This document shows, piece after piece, positions 52,519 through 62,733 of a stretch of DNA of 64,000 bases. The DNA is taken from the NCBI RefSeq assembly GCF_003958625.1, contig NZ_RSEL01000005.1:1-64000 (forward strand), given 5' to 3'. Under the pieces are notes generated by a model, which was given only the letters and a program-made list of their open reading frames with translations, was not told where the DNA came from and ran no database searches. Every line of letters starts with the position of its first letter. Position 1 is the stretch's first letter. Made by a program: the position numbers and the translations under genes. This stretch comes from Tsuneonella rigui (lineage in GTDB: Bacteria; Pseudomonadota; Alphaproteobacteria; Sphingomonadales; Sphingomonadaceae).

Positions 52519-53244
52519 TTAGACGCAGGCGTTCTTTGCGTCCTGCCTCGCCGTCGGATAAAGCCCGCTGCCCACCGCTTCGGTACTGTCGGCATCGAAG
52601 GCATAAGCCGCCGCGAGTCCCGCCGGTGGCAGCGTGCTCTGCCAGTAGAAGGTCAGCGGTTCCTTCTGCTCCCACTGATTGCCTCCGTCGCCCGCGCTGA
52701 CGGTCCACACGAGCTTGCCCGCGTCGCATGTGACAATCACGTCGGCCTTTGGCCCGATCGCGGCGAGCGCCTCGGGCTTGGCGTAGCCTGCGTTGCCCGT
52801 GAAGCCGTGCGCCGGCATGACCATCCGAAACGCAGTCGCGCGCTCGATGTCGCTGGCGGTGTTGCCGGGGCCGATGCCGGTGTCGTCATCGTTGTCACCG
52901 CCCGGATAGACCACCATCACGTAGGTATAGACCGTGCCGGCAGGCGCGGTCTTGGGATCGCACGGGTCCATGCCCTTCGGACAGGCGACGAAGCTGCGCA
53001 GGTCGGCGAAGTTGCCCGCGCTGTTGCGCATCGCCTGAGTCTTCTCCGTGATCCGACCGCCGAGGGTAAACTCGGTGAAGTCGCCCGCCAGCAAGGCCTT
53101 GGCGGCCGCGACCGCCTCGCCGTCGCTGTCGACGCGGTTGAGATCGGTGACTTCCTGGTCCTTCACCTCACGCGGTGTCGGATCGTCCGAGCAGGCCGCC
53201 AGTGCGAAGGCCGCGATCAGCGCGGCAGTCGATAGAGTCCTCAT
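52519..53244 (-). CDS. lipoprotein of unknown function
   Basis: The product has 241 residues. The signal ends in a lipobox (FALAACSDDP, Cys18 as lipid-bearing residue). Five further Cys, two in VACPKGMDPCDPKT, suggest disulfides. No family is recognised. Acid-rich stretch GGDNDDDTGIG lies near the middle. It is a single gene upstream of dnaG on the same strand. Confidence 0.75.
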   Translation of the reverse strand: MRTLSTAALIAAFALAACSDDPTPREVKDQEVTDLNRVDSDGEAVAAAKALLAGDFTEFTLGGRITEKTQAMRNSAGNFADLRSFVACPKGMDPCDPKTAPAGTVYTYVMVVYPGGDNDDDTGIGPGNTASDIERATAFRMVMPAHGFTGNAGYAKPEALAAIGPKADVIVTCDAGKLVWTVSAGDGGNQWEQKEPLTFYWQSTLPPAGLAAAYAFDADSTEAVGSGLYPTARQDAKNACV

Positions 53245-53368
53245 GCCATCCCTTTCCGGCGTGTTCGCCGCTTGTCTTGCGGGCGAACAGTGCGGTCAGG
53301 CGCCGATTGTTCCGGCAGATTTCAATATGTTGGTTAACGGCGCTGGCGGGAAATAGTTACCGCCGGTG

Positions 53369-54952
53369 CTAGAAATCGCGCTGCGCGAACAGGGTCATCT
53401 CCTCGATGTCGAGATCGCGTTCGAGGTTGTGCAGGGTCTCGTCCTCGATCTTCCCCTCGCGGTGCTGGCGGATGAGCTCTGCGCGACCGGCGGCGATCGC
53501 CTTGTGCATCAGGCCGAAGTGCGCATCGAACTTGTCCATGTCGATGGTCTCCTGCGCGGAGAATGTGCGCGTGCGGCGCACCTGCGTCTCGAAATGCGCC
53601 AGCAGCTGTGGATGAACCGGCTCCCCGCTGGGCGAGAACGCGTGCTCCTCCGCCTTGCAGTACTTGGCCTCGGCCACCGCGACCTCGCATTCGAGCAGCG
53701 AGACGGGCGCGGGCGGATCGGTATCGATCGGCTTCACCCGGCGAATGATCCAGCCGAGGCTGGTGCCCTGGCCGATCACGGTGACGAGGATCACCGCGAA
53801 GGCGGTAAGGATCATGATGTCGCGGCCCGGCATCGTCGCCGGCAGACTCAGCGCGGCGGCTAGCGTGACCACACCGCGCATGCCGGCCCAGCCGAGCACC
53901 ACCGACTGCCGCCAGCCGAGCGGCCGCGCGCGCTTGAGGCCGAGCCGCTTGAGGGTCACCAGCAGCGCCTCGCTCGCTACGATCCAGACAAAGCGCGAGA
54001 CCAGCACCGCCGCAACGACGCCGGCGATGATCGGCAATGTCGCGTCGAGCGCGCTGCCGAAATCGCCCAACCGCTCGACGATGTTGCGCATCGTGAAGCC
54101 GATCAGGATGAATACGATCGCCTCGAGCAGGAAGTTCACAGTGGCGTGGATCGCTCCCGCACGGAGGCGCACCATCGCCGGGAACACGACGTGTTGGTAC
54201 CAGCCGAACATCATGCCGGTGGTGACGGTGGCGATCACGCCCGAAACGCCGAGCCGCTCGCCGGCGATGTAGGACAGCCACGAGAGCACCAGCGAGCCGA
54301 CGATCATCAGGCTTTGGTTGCCGATCCGCCGCACCGCGAACAGCCACAGCGCCCCGATTACTAGGCCGACCGCGACGCCGCCGAGCGCCAGCCAGGCGAA
54401 GCTCGCGCTCGCGGCGGAGAGGCTGAACGCGCCGCTGACTGCCGCCACCACGGCGAAGCGAAACAGCACCAGACCGGTCGCGTCGTTCAATAGGCTCTCG
54501 CCCTCCAGCAGGGCGTTTAGCCGGCGCGGCAAGCTCACTCTGGCGAGCACGGCGCGCGCCGAGACTGCGTCCGGTGGCGAGACGATCGCGCCCAAGGCAA
54601 GACAGGCAGCGAGCGGTAGCTGCGGCATGATCGCGTGCGCTACCAGTCCCACGGCGACGGTCGTGAACACCACTGCGCCGATCGCCAGCGACAGGATCCC
54701 CGGCAGGTGCCGCCGGAACCGGCCCATCGCAGTGTGGTACGCGCCGTCCATCAGCAGCGGCGGCAGGAACAGTACCAGCGCCAGCTCGGGATCGAGTGTG
54801 ATGCTCGGCAGACCCGGCGCAAAGGCAAGGGCGATGCCGCCGAGTAGCAGCGCGGTCGCCGGCGGCAGACGGACCTTGTCTGCCAGCCAGGTGAGTGCGA
54901 ATACGCCCAGCAGCAGTCCGAGGATCAGTTCGAAGGATTCGACCGCGGACAA
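53369..54952 (-). CDS. Na+/H+ antiporter of the CPA1 family
   Basis: The product has 527 residues. About twelve membrane segments occupy residues 1-405, with the CPA1 ion-site regions LGAIVSPPDAVSARAVLARVSLP, EGESLLNDATGLVLFRFAV (ND pair) and GWAGMRGVVTLAAALSLP. A cytoplasmic tail of about 115 residues follows. It exchanges Na+ or K+ for H+. It lies nine bases after the YqeY-like gene on the same strand. Confidence 0.93.
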   Translation of the reverse strand: MSAVESFELILGLLLGVFALTWLADKVRLPPATALLLGGIALAFAPGLPSITLDPELALVLFLPPLLMDGAYHTAMGRFRRHLPGILSLAIGAVVFTTVAVGLVAHAIMPQLPLAACLALGAIVSPPDAVSARAVLARVSLPRRLNALLEGESLLNDATGLVLFRFAVVAAVSGAFSLSAASASFAWLALGGVAVGLVIGALWLFAVRRIGNQSLMIVGSLVLSWLSYIAGERLGVSGVIATVTTGMMFGWYQHVVFPAMVRLRAGAIHATVNFLLEAIVFILIGFTMRNIVERLGDFGSALDATLPIIAGVVAAVLVSRFVWIVASEALLVTLKRLGLKRARPLGWRQSVVLGWAGMRGVVTLAAALSLPATMPGRDIMILTAFAVILVTVIGQGTSLGWIIRRVKPIDTDPPAPVSLLECEVAVAEAKYCKAEEHAFSPSGEPVHPQLLAHFETQVRRTRTFSAQETIDMDKFDAHFGLMHKAIAAGRAELIRQHREGKIEDETLHNLERDLDIEEMTLFAQRDF

Positions 54953-54961
54953 CGGCGCGGC

Positions 54962-55414
54962 TTACCCTAGCGCGGCTTTGACCAGCGCGCTGGCCTTGCT
55001 CATGTCGAGCTCGGTGCCGTGGCGCGCCTTCAGCTCGGCCATGACCTTGCCCATGTCCTTGAGCGACGACGCGCCGAGCTCGCCCTTGATCGCCTCGATC
55101 GCGGCGCGTGTTTCGTCTTCCGACATCTGCTGCGGCAGGAAGCTGTCGATCACGGCGAGCTCCTTGCGCTCCTGTTCGGCAAGCTCCGGCCGGTTACCGT
55201 CAACATACATGGTTATCGACTCGCGGCGCTGCTTGGCCATTTTCTGCAGCACGTCGACCGTGGTGGCGTCGTCGTCGGGCTGGGTCGAGGCGGTGCGCAG
55301 CTCGATGTCGCGGTCCTTCAGCTTGGCGAGGATCAGGCGCACCGCGGCGAGGCGTTCCTTGTCGCCGCCTTTCATCGCGTCGATCTGGGCCTGCTTGATG
55401 GTATCGCGGATCAT
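54962..55414 (-). CDS. GatB/YqeY domain-containing protein
   Basis: The product has 150 residues, the standard YqeY length. It is helical, with MIRDTIKQAQIDAMKGGDKERLAAVRLILAKLKDRDIELR at the start and MGKVMAELKARHGTELDMSKASALVKAALG at the end. The domain resembles the tail of GatB that binds tRNA; its stand-alone role is uncertain. In many alphaproteobacteria it lies near carA and dnaG-rpoD, as here. Confidence 0.92.
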   Translation of the reverse strand: MIRDTIKQAQIDAMKGGDKERLAAVRLILAKLKDRDIELRTASTQPDDDATTVDVLQKMAKQRRESITMYVDGNRPELAEQERKELAVIDSFLPQQMSEDETRAAIEAIKGELGASSLKDMGKVMAELKARHGTELDMSKASALVKAALG

Positions 55415-55458
55415 TGGGATAAGCCTTTCGAATGTCGTCGGCGCGCCCTTAGCGCGGG

Positions 55459-55487
55459 TTGACGCTGCAAGGAACCGGGCCTAGCGG
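55459..55487 (+). promoter_or_regulatory. candidate carA promoter
   Basis: TTGACG (55459-55464), a 17-base spacer and TAGCGG (55482-55487) stand 46 bases before the carA ATG. The -35 is good, the -10 weak. Confidence 0.45.
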
Positions 55488-55533
55488 CTGGGACTTAGCG
55501 ACATCGCCGGAAAACACCTGACTCGGAGGGCTC

Positions 55534-56697
55534 ATGCCTGATCCTGCCACTACGCCTGCGCAACCCGAGGGAGCGACTGGCGTATTGGTGCTGGGCGACG
55601 GCACGGTGATCTGGGGCAAAGGCTTCGGCGCCGCGGGCGAGGCGGTGGGCGAGGTGTGCTTCAACACCGCGATGACCGGCTACCAGGAGGTGATGACCGA
55701 TCCCTCCTATGCTGCGCAGATCGTCACCTTCACCTTCCCGCACATCGGCAACGTCGGCGCGAACGCCGAGGACATCGAGTCGATCGTCGAGGGCGCGGTG
55801 GGCTGCGTCGTGCGCCAGACGGTCACCCCGCACTCGAACTTCCGGGCCGAGCAGGAGTTCGGCGAGTGGCTCGCTGCCAAGGGCAAGATCGGCCTGTCGG
55901 GCGTCGACACCCGCGCGCTCACCCGTCGTATCCGCTTGGCCGGCGCGCCCAACGCGGTGATCGCTCATCATCCGAAGGGCAAGTTCGATCTCGCCAAGCT
56001 GGTGAAGCGCGCCCGCGAGTGGCCGGGGCTGGAGGGCATGGACCTCGCCCCGCGGGTCAGCCGCGAGAAGCAGGAGCAGTGGGGCGGGGGCTACTGGGAG
56101 CTCGGCAAGGGCTACGGCCGCGCGAGCTGGGACGGCAAGCCGCACGTGGTTGCGATCGACTATGGCAGCAAGGACAACATCTTCCGCAACTTGGCGCGCG
56201 CCGGGGCGCGAGTGACGGTGGTCCCGGCCAAGACCTCGCTTGCCGAGATCGAGGCATTGAAGCCCGACGGCGTGTTCCTCTCCAACGGCCCCGGCGATCC
56301 CGCCGCGACCGGCGAATACGCGGTGCCGACCATCCGCGCGCTGCTCGAGCGTGACGTGCCGATCTTCGGCATCTGCCTCGGCCACCAGATGCTCGGCCTC
56401 GCCGCCGGCGCCCGCACGAGCAAGATGCACCAGGGCCACCGCGGCGCGAACCACCCGGTCAAGCGGCTCGCCGACGGCGTGGTCGAGATCACCTCGATGA
56501 ACCACGGCTTCGCGGTCGACAACACCGCGCTCCCCGAAGGCGTCGAGGAAACCCACGTCAGCCTGTTCGACGGCTCCAACTGCGGCATTTCGCTGAGGGG
56601 GAAACAGGCATTCGGCGTGCAGTATCACCCCGAGGCGAGCCCGGGACCGCAGGACAGCTTCTACCTGTTCGAGAAGTTCGTGGGGATGTTGGGGTGA
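55534..56697 (+). CDS. carA: carbamoyl-phosphate synthase small subunit
   Basis: The product has 387 residues; GGAGGG precedes the ATG. The N-terminal CPSase domain has CFNTAMTGYQEVMTDPSYAAQIVTFTFPHIGNVG. The class I glutamine amidotransferase has the nucleophile Cys in IFGICLGHQMLGLAAG and the His/Glu in VQYHPEASPG. It feeds ammonia from glutamine to CarB for arginine and pyrimidine synthesis. Its stop overlaps the start of the inserted gene by GTGA. Confidence 0.97.
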   Translation: MPDPATTPAQPEGATGVLVLGDGTVIWGKGFGAAGEAVGEVCFNTAMTGYQEVMTDPSYAAQIVTFTFPHIGNVGANAEDIESIVEGAVGCVVRQTVTPHSNFRAEQEFGEWLAAKGKIGLSGVDTRALTRRIRLAGAPNAVIAHHPKGKFDLAKLVKRAREWPGLEGMDLAPRVSREKQEQWGGGYWELGKGYGRASWDGKPHVVAIDYGSKDNIFRNLARAGARVTVVPAKTSLAEIEALKPDGVFLSNGPGDPAATGEYAVPTIRALLERDVPIFGICLGHQMLGLAAGARTSKMHQGHRGANHPVKRLADGVVEITSMNHGFAVDNTALPEGVEETHVSLFDGSNCGISLRGKQAFGVQYHPEASPGPQDSFYLFEKFVGMLG

Positions 56698-57314
56698 GAC
56701 TGAGTTTCCTCAAAATCAAAGACTTTGTACTCGCGGCAGCCTGCGAAGTTTTATATTTTGAATCACAGTATGAAGAGTTTTACGCGGGCCAAGTCCAGAA
56801 AAGGCTCGAGGGCGTATGTTCGGAAGGGCTCGTTCGGCGCGCTTTGAGAGCGCTATCAGAGGACGGACTGGTAACCATATCCCAGTTTGATGAAAGTTCG
56901 GACACAGCCTACTCCCTAACTGATCAAGGTCTAAAAGAGGCGGAGAAGTTTCCTTCCCTGGCCATGATGCTCAACGAACCACTTACCGACTTGGTGGAAG
57001 TTCCAGCCTCGGACCGCATTGTCACACGCAGCGATAATCTACCTGAGGTTCAGGCAATTGAGGAAGCGCTGGACGCGCTCTCAAATGAGATTGTCCAGAG
57101 TAACGAAGTCGGAGAGTCTCTGGGTGATGAGCGTGAAGTCATCAGAGAGGATATAGCTTTCGCTAGAGACGCTGTGCACCGCGAAAGGTTTAGACTCTCA
57201 AGTCTTTTAGGATGGCTCAAACCGATTTTGAAATTCTTATCGGAACGTTTTGCAGGCAAGTCAATCGATGAAATCGTAATTCGGCTAGCCCAAGCGCTGG
57301 ACAAGTTAAGCTAA
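56694..57314 (+). CDS. low-G+C winged-helix protein inserted between carA and carB
   Basis: The GTG at 56694 overlaps the carA stop (GTGA) and the TAA stop overlaps the carB ATG by one base. The product has 206 residues. Residues 28-86 read as a winged helix-turn-helix ([25 protein letters not shown]; then [16 protein letters not shown] as the wing and following helix). The C-terminal half is helical and acidic (about 110-170, coiled-coil-like), ending in [15 protein letters not shown]. In three 60-base blocks I counted 40, 48 and 37% G+C, far below its neighbours, and codon use is unlike theirs; transfer from elsewhere is likely. No mobility gene is present. Function is unknown. Confidence 0.85.
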   Translation: MRLSFLKIKDFVLAAACEVLYFESQYEEFYAGQVQKRLEGVCSEGLVRRALRALSEDGLVTISQFDESSDTAYSLTDQGLKEAEKFPSLAMMLNEPLTDLVEVPASDRIVTRSDNLPEVQAIEEALDALSNEIVQSNEVGESLGDEREVIREDIAFARDAVHRERFRLSSLLGWLKPILKFLSERFAGKSIDEIVIRLAQALDKLS

Positions 57315-60300
57315 TGCCCAAACGCACTGACATCTCCTCAATCCTCGTCATCGGTGCTGGGCCGATCGTCATCGGGCAGGCGTGCGAGTTCGACTATTCG
57401 GGCACGCAGGCGATCAAGGCGTTGAAGGAGGAGGGGTACCGGGTGATCCTGGTCAACTCCAACCCGGCGACGATCATGACCGATCCCGAGTTCGCCGACG
57501 CGACCTATGTCGAGCCGATCACGCCGGAGATCGTCGCCAGGATCATCGAGAAGGAGCGGCCCGACGCGCTGCTGCCGACGATGGGCGGCCAGACCGCGCT
57601 CAACACCGCGCTGGCGCTGTTCGAGGACGGCACGCTCGACAAGTTTGGCGTTACGATGATCGGCGCCGATGCTGACGCGATCGACAAGGCGGAGAACCGC
57701 CAGCGCTTCCGCGAGGCGATGGACAAGATCGGCCTGGAGAGCGCGCGCAGCGGCGTTGCAACCACGGTGCAGCAGGCTTTCAGTGTGCTTGAACGTACCG
57801 GTTTACCGTCGATCATCCGCCCCAGCTTCACCCTCGGCGGCACCGGTGGCGGCATCGCCTACAACAAGGCCGAGTTCGAGCGGATCGTCCGCGAAGGCCT
57901 CGACGCCAGCCCCACCACCGAGGTGCTGATCGAGGAATCGCTGCTCGGCTGGAAAGAGTACGAGATGGAAGTCGTCCGCGACCGGAACGACAACTGCATC
58001 ATCATCTGCTCGATCGAGAACGTCGACCCGATGGGGGTCCACACCGGGGATTCGATCACCGTCGCCCCGGCGCTGACCCTGACCGACAAGGAATACCAGA
58101 TCATGCGCTCGGCGAGCATCGCCGTGCTGCGCGAAATCGGTGTCGAAACAGGCGGTTCGAACGTGCAGTTTGCAGTCGATCCGAAGTCCGGCCGGTTGAT
58201 CGTGATCGAGATGAACCCGCGCGTCTCGCGCTCCTCCGCGCTGGCCTCGAAGGCCACCGGCTTCCCGATCGCCCGCGTCGCGGCGAAGCTGGCAGTTGGT
58301 TACACGCTCGACGAGATCACCAACGAGATCACCGGCGCCACCCCCGCGGCGTTCGAGCCGACGATCGATTACGTCGTCACCAAGATCCCGCGCTTCGCGT
58401 TCGAGAAGTTCAAGGGATCGAAGAACGAGCTCTCGACCGCGATGAAGTCGGTCGGCGAGGTGATGGCCATCGGCCGCAACTTCCAGGAATCCCTCCAGAA
58501 AGCGCTGCGCGGGCTCGAGACCGGGCTCGACGGCTTCAACCGCGTGGTCGAGCTCGAAGGGGCAGGGCACGACGCGATTACCGCCGCCTTATCCAAGCGC
58601 ACCCCGGACCGGCTGCTCTACGTCGGCCAGGCTTTCCGCGAAGGCTTCTCGGTCGAGGACATCAACCGCCTGACCGGCTACGACCCGTGGTTCCTGCGCC
58701 AGATCGAAGAGATCATCGCCTGCGAGCGGGTGGTGCAGGATCGCGGCCTTCCCGCCGATGCGGCGCAGCTCCGCCGCCTCAAGGCGATGGGCTTCTCTGA
58801 CAAGCGCCTCGCCACGCTGGCGGTACGTTCGGTTGGCGTGGCCGGCGGCATGGGCGAAACCCAGGCCAAGCGCGCCGGCCTTCTCCATGACACCCTGCGC
58901 GCGATGGCCGGCGCCACCAGCGAGGCCGAAGTGCGCGCGCTGCGCCGCAAGCTCGGCGTGCTGCCGGTGTTCAAGCGCATCGACAGCTGCGCCGCCGAGT
59001 TCGAGGCGATCACGCCCTACATGTACTCGACCTACGAGGCGCCAACCTTCGGTGAGCCCGAGGACGAGGCCGCGCCCAGCGACCGGCGCAAGATCGTCAT
59101 CCTCGGCGGCGGTCCCAACCGGATCGGGCAGGGCATCGAGTTCGACTATTGCTGCGTTCACGCCTGCTTCGCGCTGAGCGAAGCCGGGTTCGAGACCATC
59201 ATGGTCAACTGCAACCCGGAGACGGTCAGCACCGACTACGACACCTCGGATCGCTTATATTTCGAGCCGCTAACCGCCGAGGATGTCCTGGAAATCCTCC
59301 GCGTCGAGCAACAGAATGGCGAACTGGTCGGCGTCATCGTCCAGTTCGGGGGCCAGACCCCGCTTAAGCTGGCGCAAGCGCTGGAGGACGAGGGCATCCC
59401 GATCCTCGGCACCTCGCCCGACGCGATCGACCTGGCCGAAGACCGCGAGCGGTTCGCCAAGCTGGTGAACGATCTCAAGCTCAAGCAGCCCGCCAACGGC
59501 CTCGCCCGCACCCGCGACGAGGCGGCGGCGATTGCCAACCGGGTCGGCTATCCGGTCCTGCTACGCCCCAGCTACGTGCTCGGCGGCCGGGCGATGGAGA
59601 TCGTCGACAGCGAAGCGCAACTCGACAACTACATCGCGACAGCGGTCAACGTCTCCGGCGACAGCCCTGTGCTGGTCGACCAGTACCTGCGCGACGCGAT
59701 CGAGTGCGACGTCGACGCGCTGTGCGACGGCACCGAGGTGCGGATCGCCGGTGTGATGCAGCACATCGAGGAGGCCGGCGTGCACTCGGGCGACAGCGCG
59801 TGCACCCTGCCGCCGTACTCGCTGCCGCCTGAGATTGTCGCAGAGATGGAACGCCAGGCCGAAGCGCTGGCGATGGCGCTCGGTGTGCGCGGGTTGATGA
59901 ACGTACAGTTCGCGGTCAAGGACGGCGAAGTGTACCTCATCGAGGTCAACCCGCGCGCCAGCCGCACGGTGCCGTTCGTCGCCAAGGCAATCGGCCAGCC
60001 AGTCGCCAAGATCGCCGCGCGGGTGATGGCGGGCGAACCGCTGGCAAGCTTCCCGCCGTTCAAGCGCGATCTCGATTACATGGCGGTCAAGGAGGCGGTG
60101 TTCCCCTTCGCCCGGTTCCCCGGCGCCGACCCGGTGCTGACGCCGGAGATGAAATCGACCGGCGAAGTGATGGGGATCGACCGCGACTTCTCCACCGCGT
60201 TCCTCAAATCGCAGATGGGCGCCGGCGACACGCTGCCGGAGAAGGGCGTGCTGTTCGTCTCGGTCAAGGACGGCGACAAGGCGGCGATTGTGCCGGCGGT

Positions 60301-60637
60301 CCGCGCGCTGATCGAGCACGGCTTCACCGCGATCGCCACTGGTGGCACCCAGCGCTACCTTGCCGAGCAGGGCTTGCCGGTGGAACGGGTCAACAAGGTC
60401 GCCGAGGGGCAACCGCATATCGTCGACCGGATCATCGACGAAAACGTGGCGCTGATCTTCAACACCACCGAGGGCTGGCAGTCGCTGCAGGACAGCCAAT
60501 CGATCCGCGCGAGCGCGCTTTCAGCCAAGGTTCCCTACTACACCACCGCCGCCGCCAGCCTCGCCGTTACGCGTGCGATAACGGAGGTTAAGGCGAGCCA
60601 GCTTGAAGTGCGGCCGCTGCAAGACTATCATAGCTGA
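57314..60637 (+). CDS. carB: carbamoyl-phosphate synthase large subunit
   Basis: The product has 1107 residues. It has two homologous halves, each an ATP-grasp synthetase: [13 protein letters not shown] in the first and [13 protein letters not shown] in the second, with [18 protein letters not shown] and [18 protein letters not shown]. The C-terminal domain (about 970-1107), with [21 protein letters not shown], is the MGS-like allosteric domain. The ATG overlaps the stop of the inserted gene. Confidence 0.97.
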   Translation: MPKRTDISSILVIGAGPIVIGQACEFDYSGTQAIKALKEEGYRVILVNSNPATIMTDPEFADATYVEPITPEIVARIIEKERPDALLPTMGGQTALNTALALFEDGTLDKFGVTMIGADADAIDKAENRQRFREAMDKIGLESARSGVATTVQQAFSVLERTGLPSIIRPSFTLGGTGGGIAYNKAEFERIVREGLDASPTTEVLIEESLLGWKEYEMEVVRDRNDNCIIICSIENVDPMGVHTGDSITVAPALTLTDKEYQIMRSASIAVLREIGVETGGSNVQFAVDPKSGRLIVIEMNPRVSRSSALASKATGFPIARVAAKLAVGYTLDEITNEITGATPAAFEPTIDYVVTKIPRFAFEKFKGSKNELSTAMKSVGEVMAIGRNFQESLQKALRGLETGLDGFNRVVELEGAGHDAITAALSKRTPDRLLYVGQAFREGFSVEDINRLTGYDPWFLRQIEEIIACERVVQDRGLPADAAQLRRLKAMGFSDKRLATLAVRSVGVAGGMGETQAKRAGLLHDTLRAMAGATSEAEVRALRRKLGVLPVFKRIDSCAAEFEAITPYMYSTYEAPTFGEPEDEAAPSDRRKIVILGGGPNRIGQGIEFDYCCVHACFALSEAGFETIMVNCNPETVSTDYDTSDRLYFEPLTAEDVLEILRVEQQNGELVGVIVQFGGQTPLKLAQALEDEGIPILGTSPDAIDLAEDRERFAKLVNDLKLKQPANGLARTRDEAAAIANRVGYPVLLRPSYVLGGRAMEIVDSEAQLDNYIATAVNVSGDSPVLVDQYLRDAIECDVDALCDGTEVRIAGVMQHIEEAGVHSGDSACTLPPYSLPPEIVAEMERQAEALAMALGVRGLMNVQFAVKDGEVYLIEVNPRASRTVPFVAKAIGQPVAKIAARVMAGEPLASFPPFKRDLDYMAVKEAVFPFARFPGADPVLTPEMKSTGEVMGIDRDFSTAFLKSQMGAGDTLPEKGVLFVSVKDGDKAAIVPAVRALIEHGFTAIATGGTQRYLAEQGLPVERVNKVAEGQPHIVDRIIDENVALIFNTTEGWQSLQDSQSIRASALSAKVPYYTTAAASLAVTRAITEVKASQLEVRPLQDYHS

Positions 60638-60741
60638 AACACACGAGGCGTTTCCCCCCGACATCGCAACCGGAACGGGGCCGTCCCTAGGACGGCAGGC
60701 GACGGTTTTTGTCGGCGGACAGAGAGAAAGAAGAATACGGG

Positions 60742-61218
60742 ATGGCTACGATAGAAAAGGTGCCGATGCTGGCCGAAGGTTACGAGCGGTTGACCGCCGA
60801 CCTCAAGGTCCTGCGCGCCGAGCGCCCGAAGATCGTCGACGCGATCGAGGAAGCGCGCGCGCACGGCGACCTGTCGGAGAACGCCGAGTATCATGCCGCC
60901 AAGGAGCGTCAGGGTCAGGTCGAAGCCCAGATCGCGGACATCGAGGACCGCATAAGCCGTGCGCAGATCATCGACCCGGCGTCGCTCTCGGGCGACCGTA
61001 TCGTGTTCGGCGCGACCGTCACGTTGAAAGACGACGACGACAAGCCGGTGAAGTACCAGATTGTCGGCCAGACCGAAGCGGACGCCAAGGTCGGCCGGAT
61101 CAGCTACAACTCGCCGCTCGGCCGGGCGCTGATCACCAAGCAGGTGGGCGACGAGATCGAGGTCACCGTCCCCTCGGGCGACAAGTTCTACCTCGTCGAA
61201 AAGATCGAGTTCATCTAA
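60742..61218 (+). CDS. greA: transcription elongation factor GreA
   Basis: The ATG at 60742 gives [17 protein letters not shown] and 158 residues, the GreA length. The N-terminal coiled coil has the acidic tip residues in [17 protein letters not shown]; the C-terminal FKBP-like domain ends in [10 protein letters not shown]-type sequence ([22 protein letters not shown]). It rescues backtracked RNA polymerase. It is 104 bases after carB, with a small hairpin (60680-60696) between. Confidence 0.96.
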   Translation: MATIEKVPMLAEGYERLTADLKVLRAERPKIVDAIEEARAHGDLSENAEYHAAKERQGQVEAQIADIEDRISRAQIIDPASLSGDRIVFGATVTLKDDDDKPVKYQIVGQTEADAKVGRISYNSPLGRALITKQVGDEIEVTVPSGDKFYLVEKIEFI

Positions 61219-61253
61219 ACAGCTTCGCGCCCGGTTGGCGGGCGGGGAGTCGA

Positions 61254-61541
61254 ATGATGGCCGTTCCAGCCCGCGCGATCGCAGAACGGCGAGTTGCCGA
61301 ACACTTCCTGCGCGAAGACGCGGTCCGCCCGGATGGCGCGATCGATTATGCGCCCGAGCGGCTCGTGCGGGCGCGAGCGTTCGAGCGGCTCAAGGATTTG
61401 GGCGTGCTGCGTGAAGGGCAGGGCGGGCGCTACTATCTCGACGCGCCGGCGTGGATTGAACGGCGCGACGAGCGGCGCAAGCGGATCGCGGTGATCGCTG
61501 CGGTGGCGGTGGCCGTCGGAGCGGTCGCCTCGATCCTCTAG
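61254..61541 (+). CDS. small basic protein with C-terminal membrane anchor
   Basis: The ATG at 61254 follows GGGGAG; a second ATG is next to it. The product has 95 residues. A charged helical part (AERRVAEHFLREDAVRPDG; ARAFERLKDLGVLREGQGGRYYLD) resembles a degenerate winged helix; the end is a hydrophobic segment (IAVIAAVAVAVGAVASIL), a C-tail anchor. No family is recognised. Confidence 0.65.
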   Translation: MMAVPARAIAERRVAEHFLREDAVRPDGAIDYAPERLVRARAFERLKDLGVLREGQGGRYYLDAPAWIERRDERRKRIAVIAAVAVAVGAVASIL

Positions 61542-61548
61542 CGCGCGG

Positions 61549-61782
61549 TTACTTTCCCTCGGCGCCGGGGTCGAGCAGCCGGTGGAGGTGAACGATCACG
61601 TATTTCATTTCCGCGTCATCGACCGTGCGCTGCGCGGCACCGCGCCAAGCTTCCAGAGCGGTCGGGTAGTCGGGGAAGATCCCCACGACTTCGATCGCGT
61701 TGAGGTCCTGGAATTGCATCGTCTGCGGGTCGGTCACGCGTCCACCCATGACGAGGTGGAGCAACTGCTTCTTGTCGGTCAT
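61549..61782 (-). CDS. DUF4170-family protein
   Basis: The product has 77 residues, matching DUF4170: LLHLVMGGRVTDPQTMQFQDLNAIEVVGIFPDYPTALEAWRGAAQRTVDDAEMKYVIVHLHRLLDP. This is a small soluble alphaproteobacterial family without known function. Confidence 0.85.
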   Translation of the reverse strand: MTDKKQLLHLVMGGRVTDPQTMQFQDLNAIEVVGIFPDYPTALEAWRGAAQRTVDDAEMKYVIVHLHRLLDPGAEGK

Positions 61783-61822
61783 TGTCGGTCCTTGGGGAGG
61801 AGATGGCGCGCCCCATAAGCAA

Positions 61823-61855
61823 AGCGGCGCGGCAGGGAAACCCCGCCGCGCCGCT
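61823..61855 (-). terminator. terminator downstream of the 61876-62379 gene
   Basis: A perfect 11-base stem AGCGGCGCGGC/GCCGCGCCGCT (61823-61833 with 61845-61855) with an 11-base loop is followed on the minus strand by UUUGCUUA. The long stem makes it likely functional despite the weak U tract. Confidence 0.6.
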
Positions 61856-61875
61856 GCTTGTGTCTATCTGCGCGC

Positions 61876-62379
61876 TCAGTTGGCCATGCGCGAGCGCAGG
61901 TCGCGGAAGGTCTTTAGCGCGCGCTTGCCGGCATCGCGGCTCATCGACCCAGCGTCGTCTGCCGCATCGCCGGCGTTGCGGCGCAGGCTACGCGCACCGT
62001 CACCGAGCGCTTCACCGAGATCGCCGAGCTTGTCCTGACCGGTACGTGCGGCCTTGCCCGCGCCATCGAGCGCCTGGCTGCCGTAGGTGATCGCCAGATC
62101 GGCCAGCACGCCCGCCAGTACCGCGCCGCGCTTGGTCGCCTGCTTGCGCAGACGGCGGCCCGGACCAGGCACAATCGAGGCGATCAGGATGCCGAGCGCG
62201 GCGGCGCCCGCCAGCGTAGTGATCGGGTGTTCTTTGACGAACGAAGTGGCGCCGCTGCCGGCGTCGCGGGCATAGTCGCCGAAGCTGCGTTCTTCGCGCG
62301 TCTTGTTGCGCTTCTGCGCGGCGTCGACCTTGCTCTTGAGCTCGGTGCGCTTCGGGGACTTCTTCTCGGTGGCAGCCAT
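61876..62379 (-). CDS. YqjD/ElaB-like membrane-associated protein
   Basis: The product has 167 residues. A charged N-terminal part (MAATEKKSPKRTELKSKVDA) is followed by FVKEHPITTLAGAAALGILIASIVPGPGRRLRKQATKRG, which has the ...HP...lgaaalGil pattern of the YqjD/ElaB membrane segment, and a long Asp/Ala/Gly-rich amphipathic tail. Such proteins tie ribosomes or other complexes to the membrane in E. coli; a related role is uncertain. It sits with other small envelope genes ending at 63754. Confidence 0.7.
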   Translation of the reverse strand: MAATEKKSPKRTELKSKVDAAQKRNKTREERSFGDYARDAGSGATSFVKEHPITTLAGAAALGILIASIVPGPGRRLRKQATKRGAVLAGVLADLAITYGSQALDGAGKAARTGQDKLGDLGEALGDGARSLRRNAGDAADDAGSMSRDAGKRALKTFRDLRSRMAN

Positions 62380-62448
62380 CGCAGGCGACTCCTAGTGCGT
62401 GGGGTTTGATTGCCGCTCTAACGATTGTTAGCGGGTTCGCGTTCCGGC

Positions 62449-62733
62449 TTACTCGGTCCGCTCGGCGATGAAATCGAAGATCGGATGACGGGCAAACCAC
62501 AGCACGATCGCGGCAAGCAACGTGACGATCACGCCCTTGTTGTCCTCGGCGACCGCGACCGCCTCTTCCAGCACGACGGCCGCGCCGTCCTCGAGCCGGT
62601 CCTTCACCCGATCGCCGATCCCGCGCGCCGCGTAGTTAGCCCTCAGATTGGCGATATCCGCATCGACCAGCGCGCGGGCGGCATCGCGCAGCATGCGGTC
62701 CTCGATCATGGCCTTTTCGATCGCGTCGGTCAC
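62449..62733 (-). CDS. small membrane protein downstream of the holin-like gene
   Basis: The GTG at 62733 overlaps the holin-like gene's stop by four bases. The product has 94 residues: a helical amphipathic region (about 5-60) and a C-terminal hydrophobic segment (NKGVIVTLLAAIVLWFARHPIFDFI). The longer frame starting at 62847 reads as non-coding. Function is unknown. Confidence 0.65.
   Translation of the reverse strand: MTDAIEKAMIEDRMLRDAARALVDADIANLRANYAARGIGDRVKDRLEDGAAVVLEEAVAVAEDNKGVIVTLLAAIVLWFARHPIFDFIAERTE

Noticed and set aside
60680-60696. Hairpin GCCGTCC-cta-GGACGGC between carB and greA as a terminator
   Set aside because: The stem is short and the following U run starts nine bases away, so it does not qualify as a clear intrinsic terminator.
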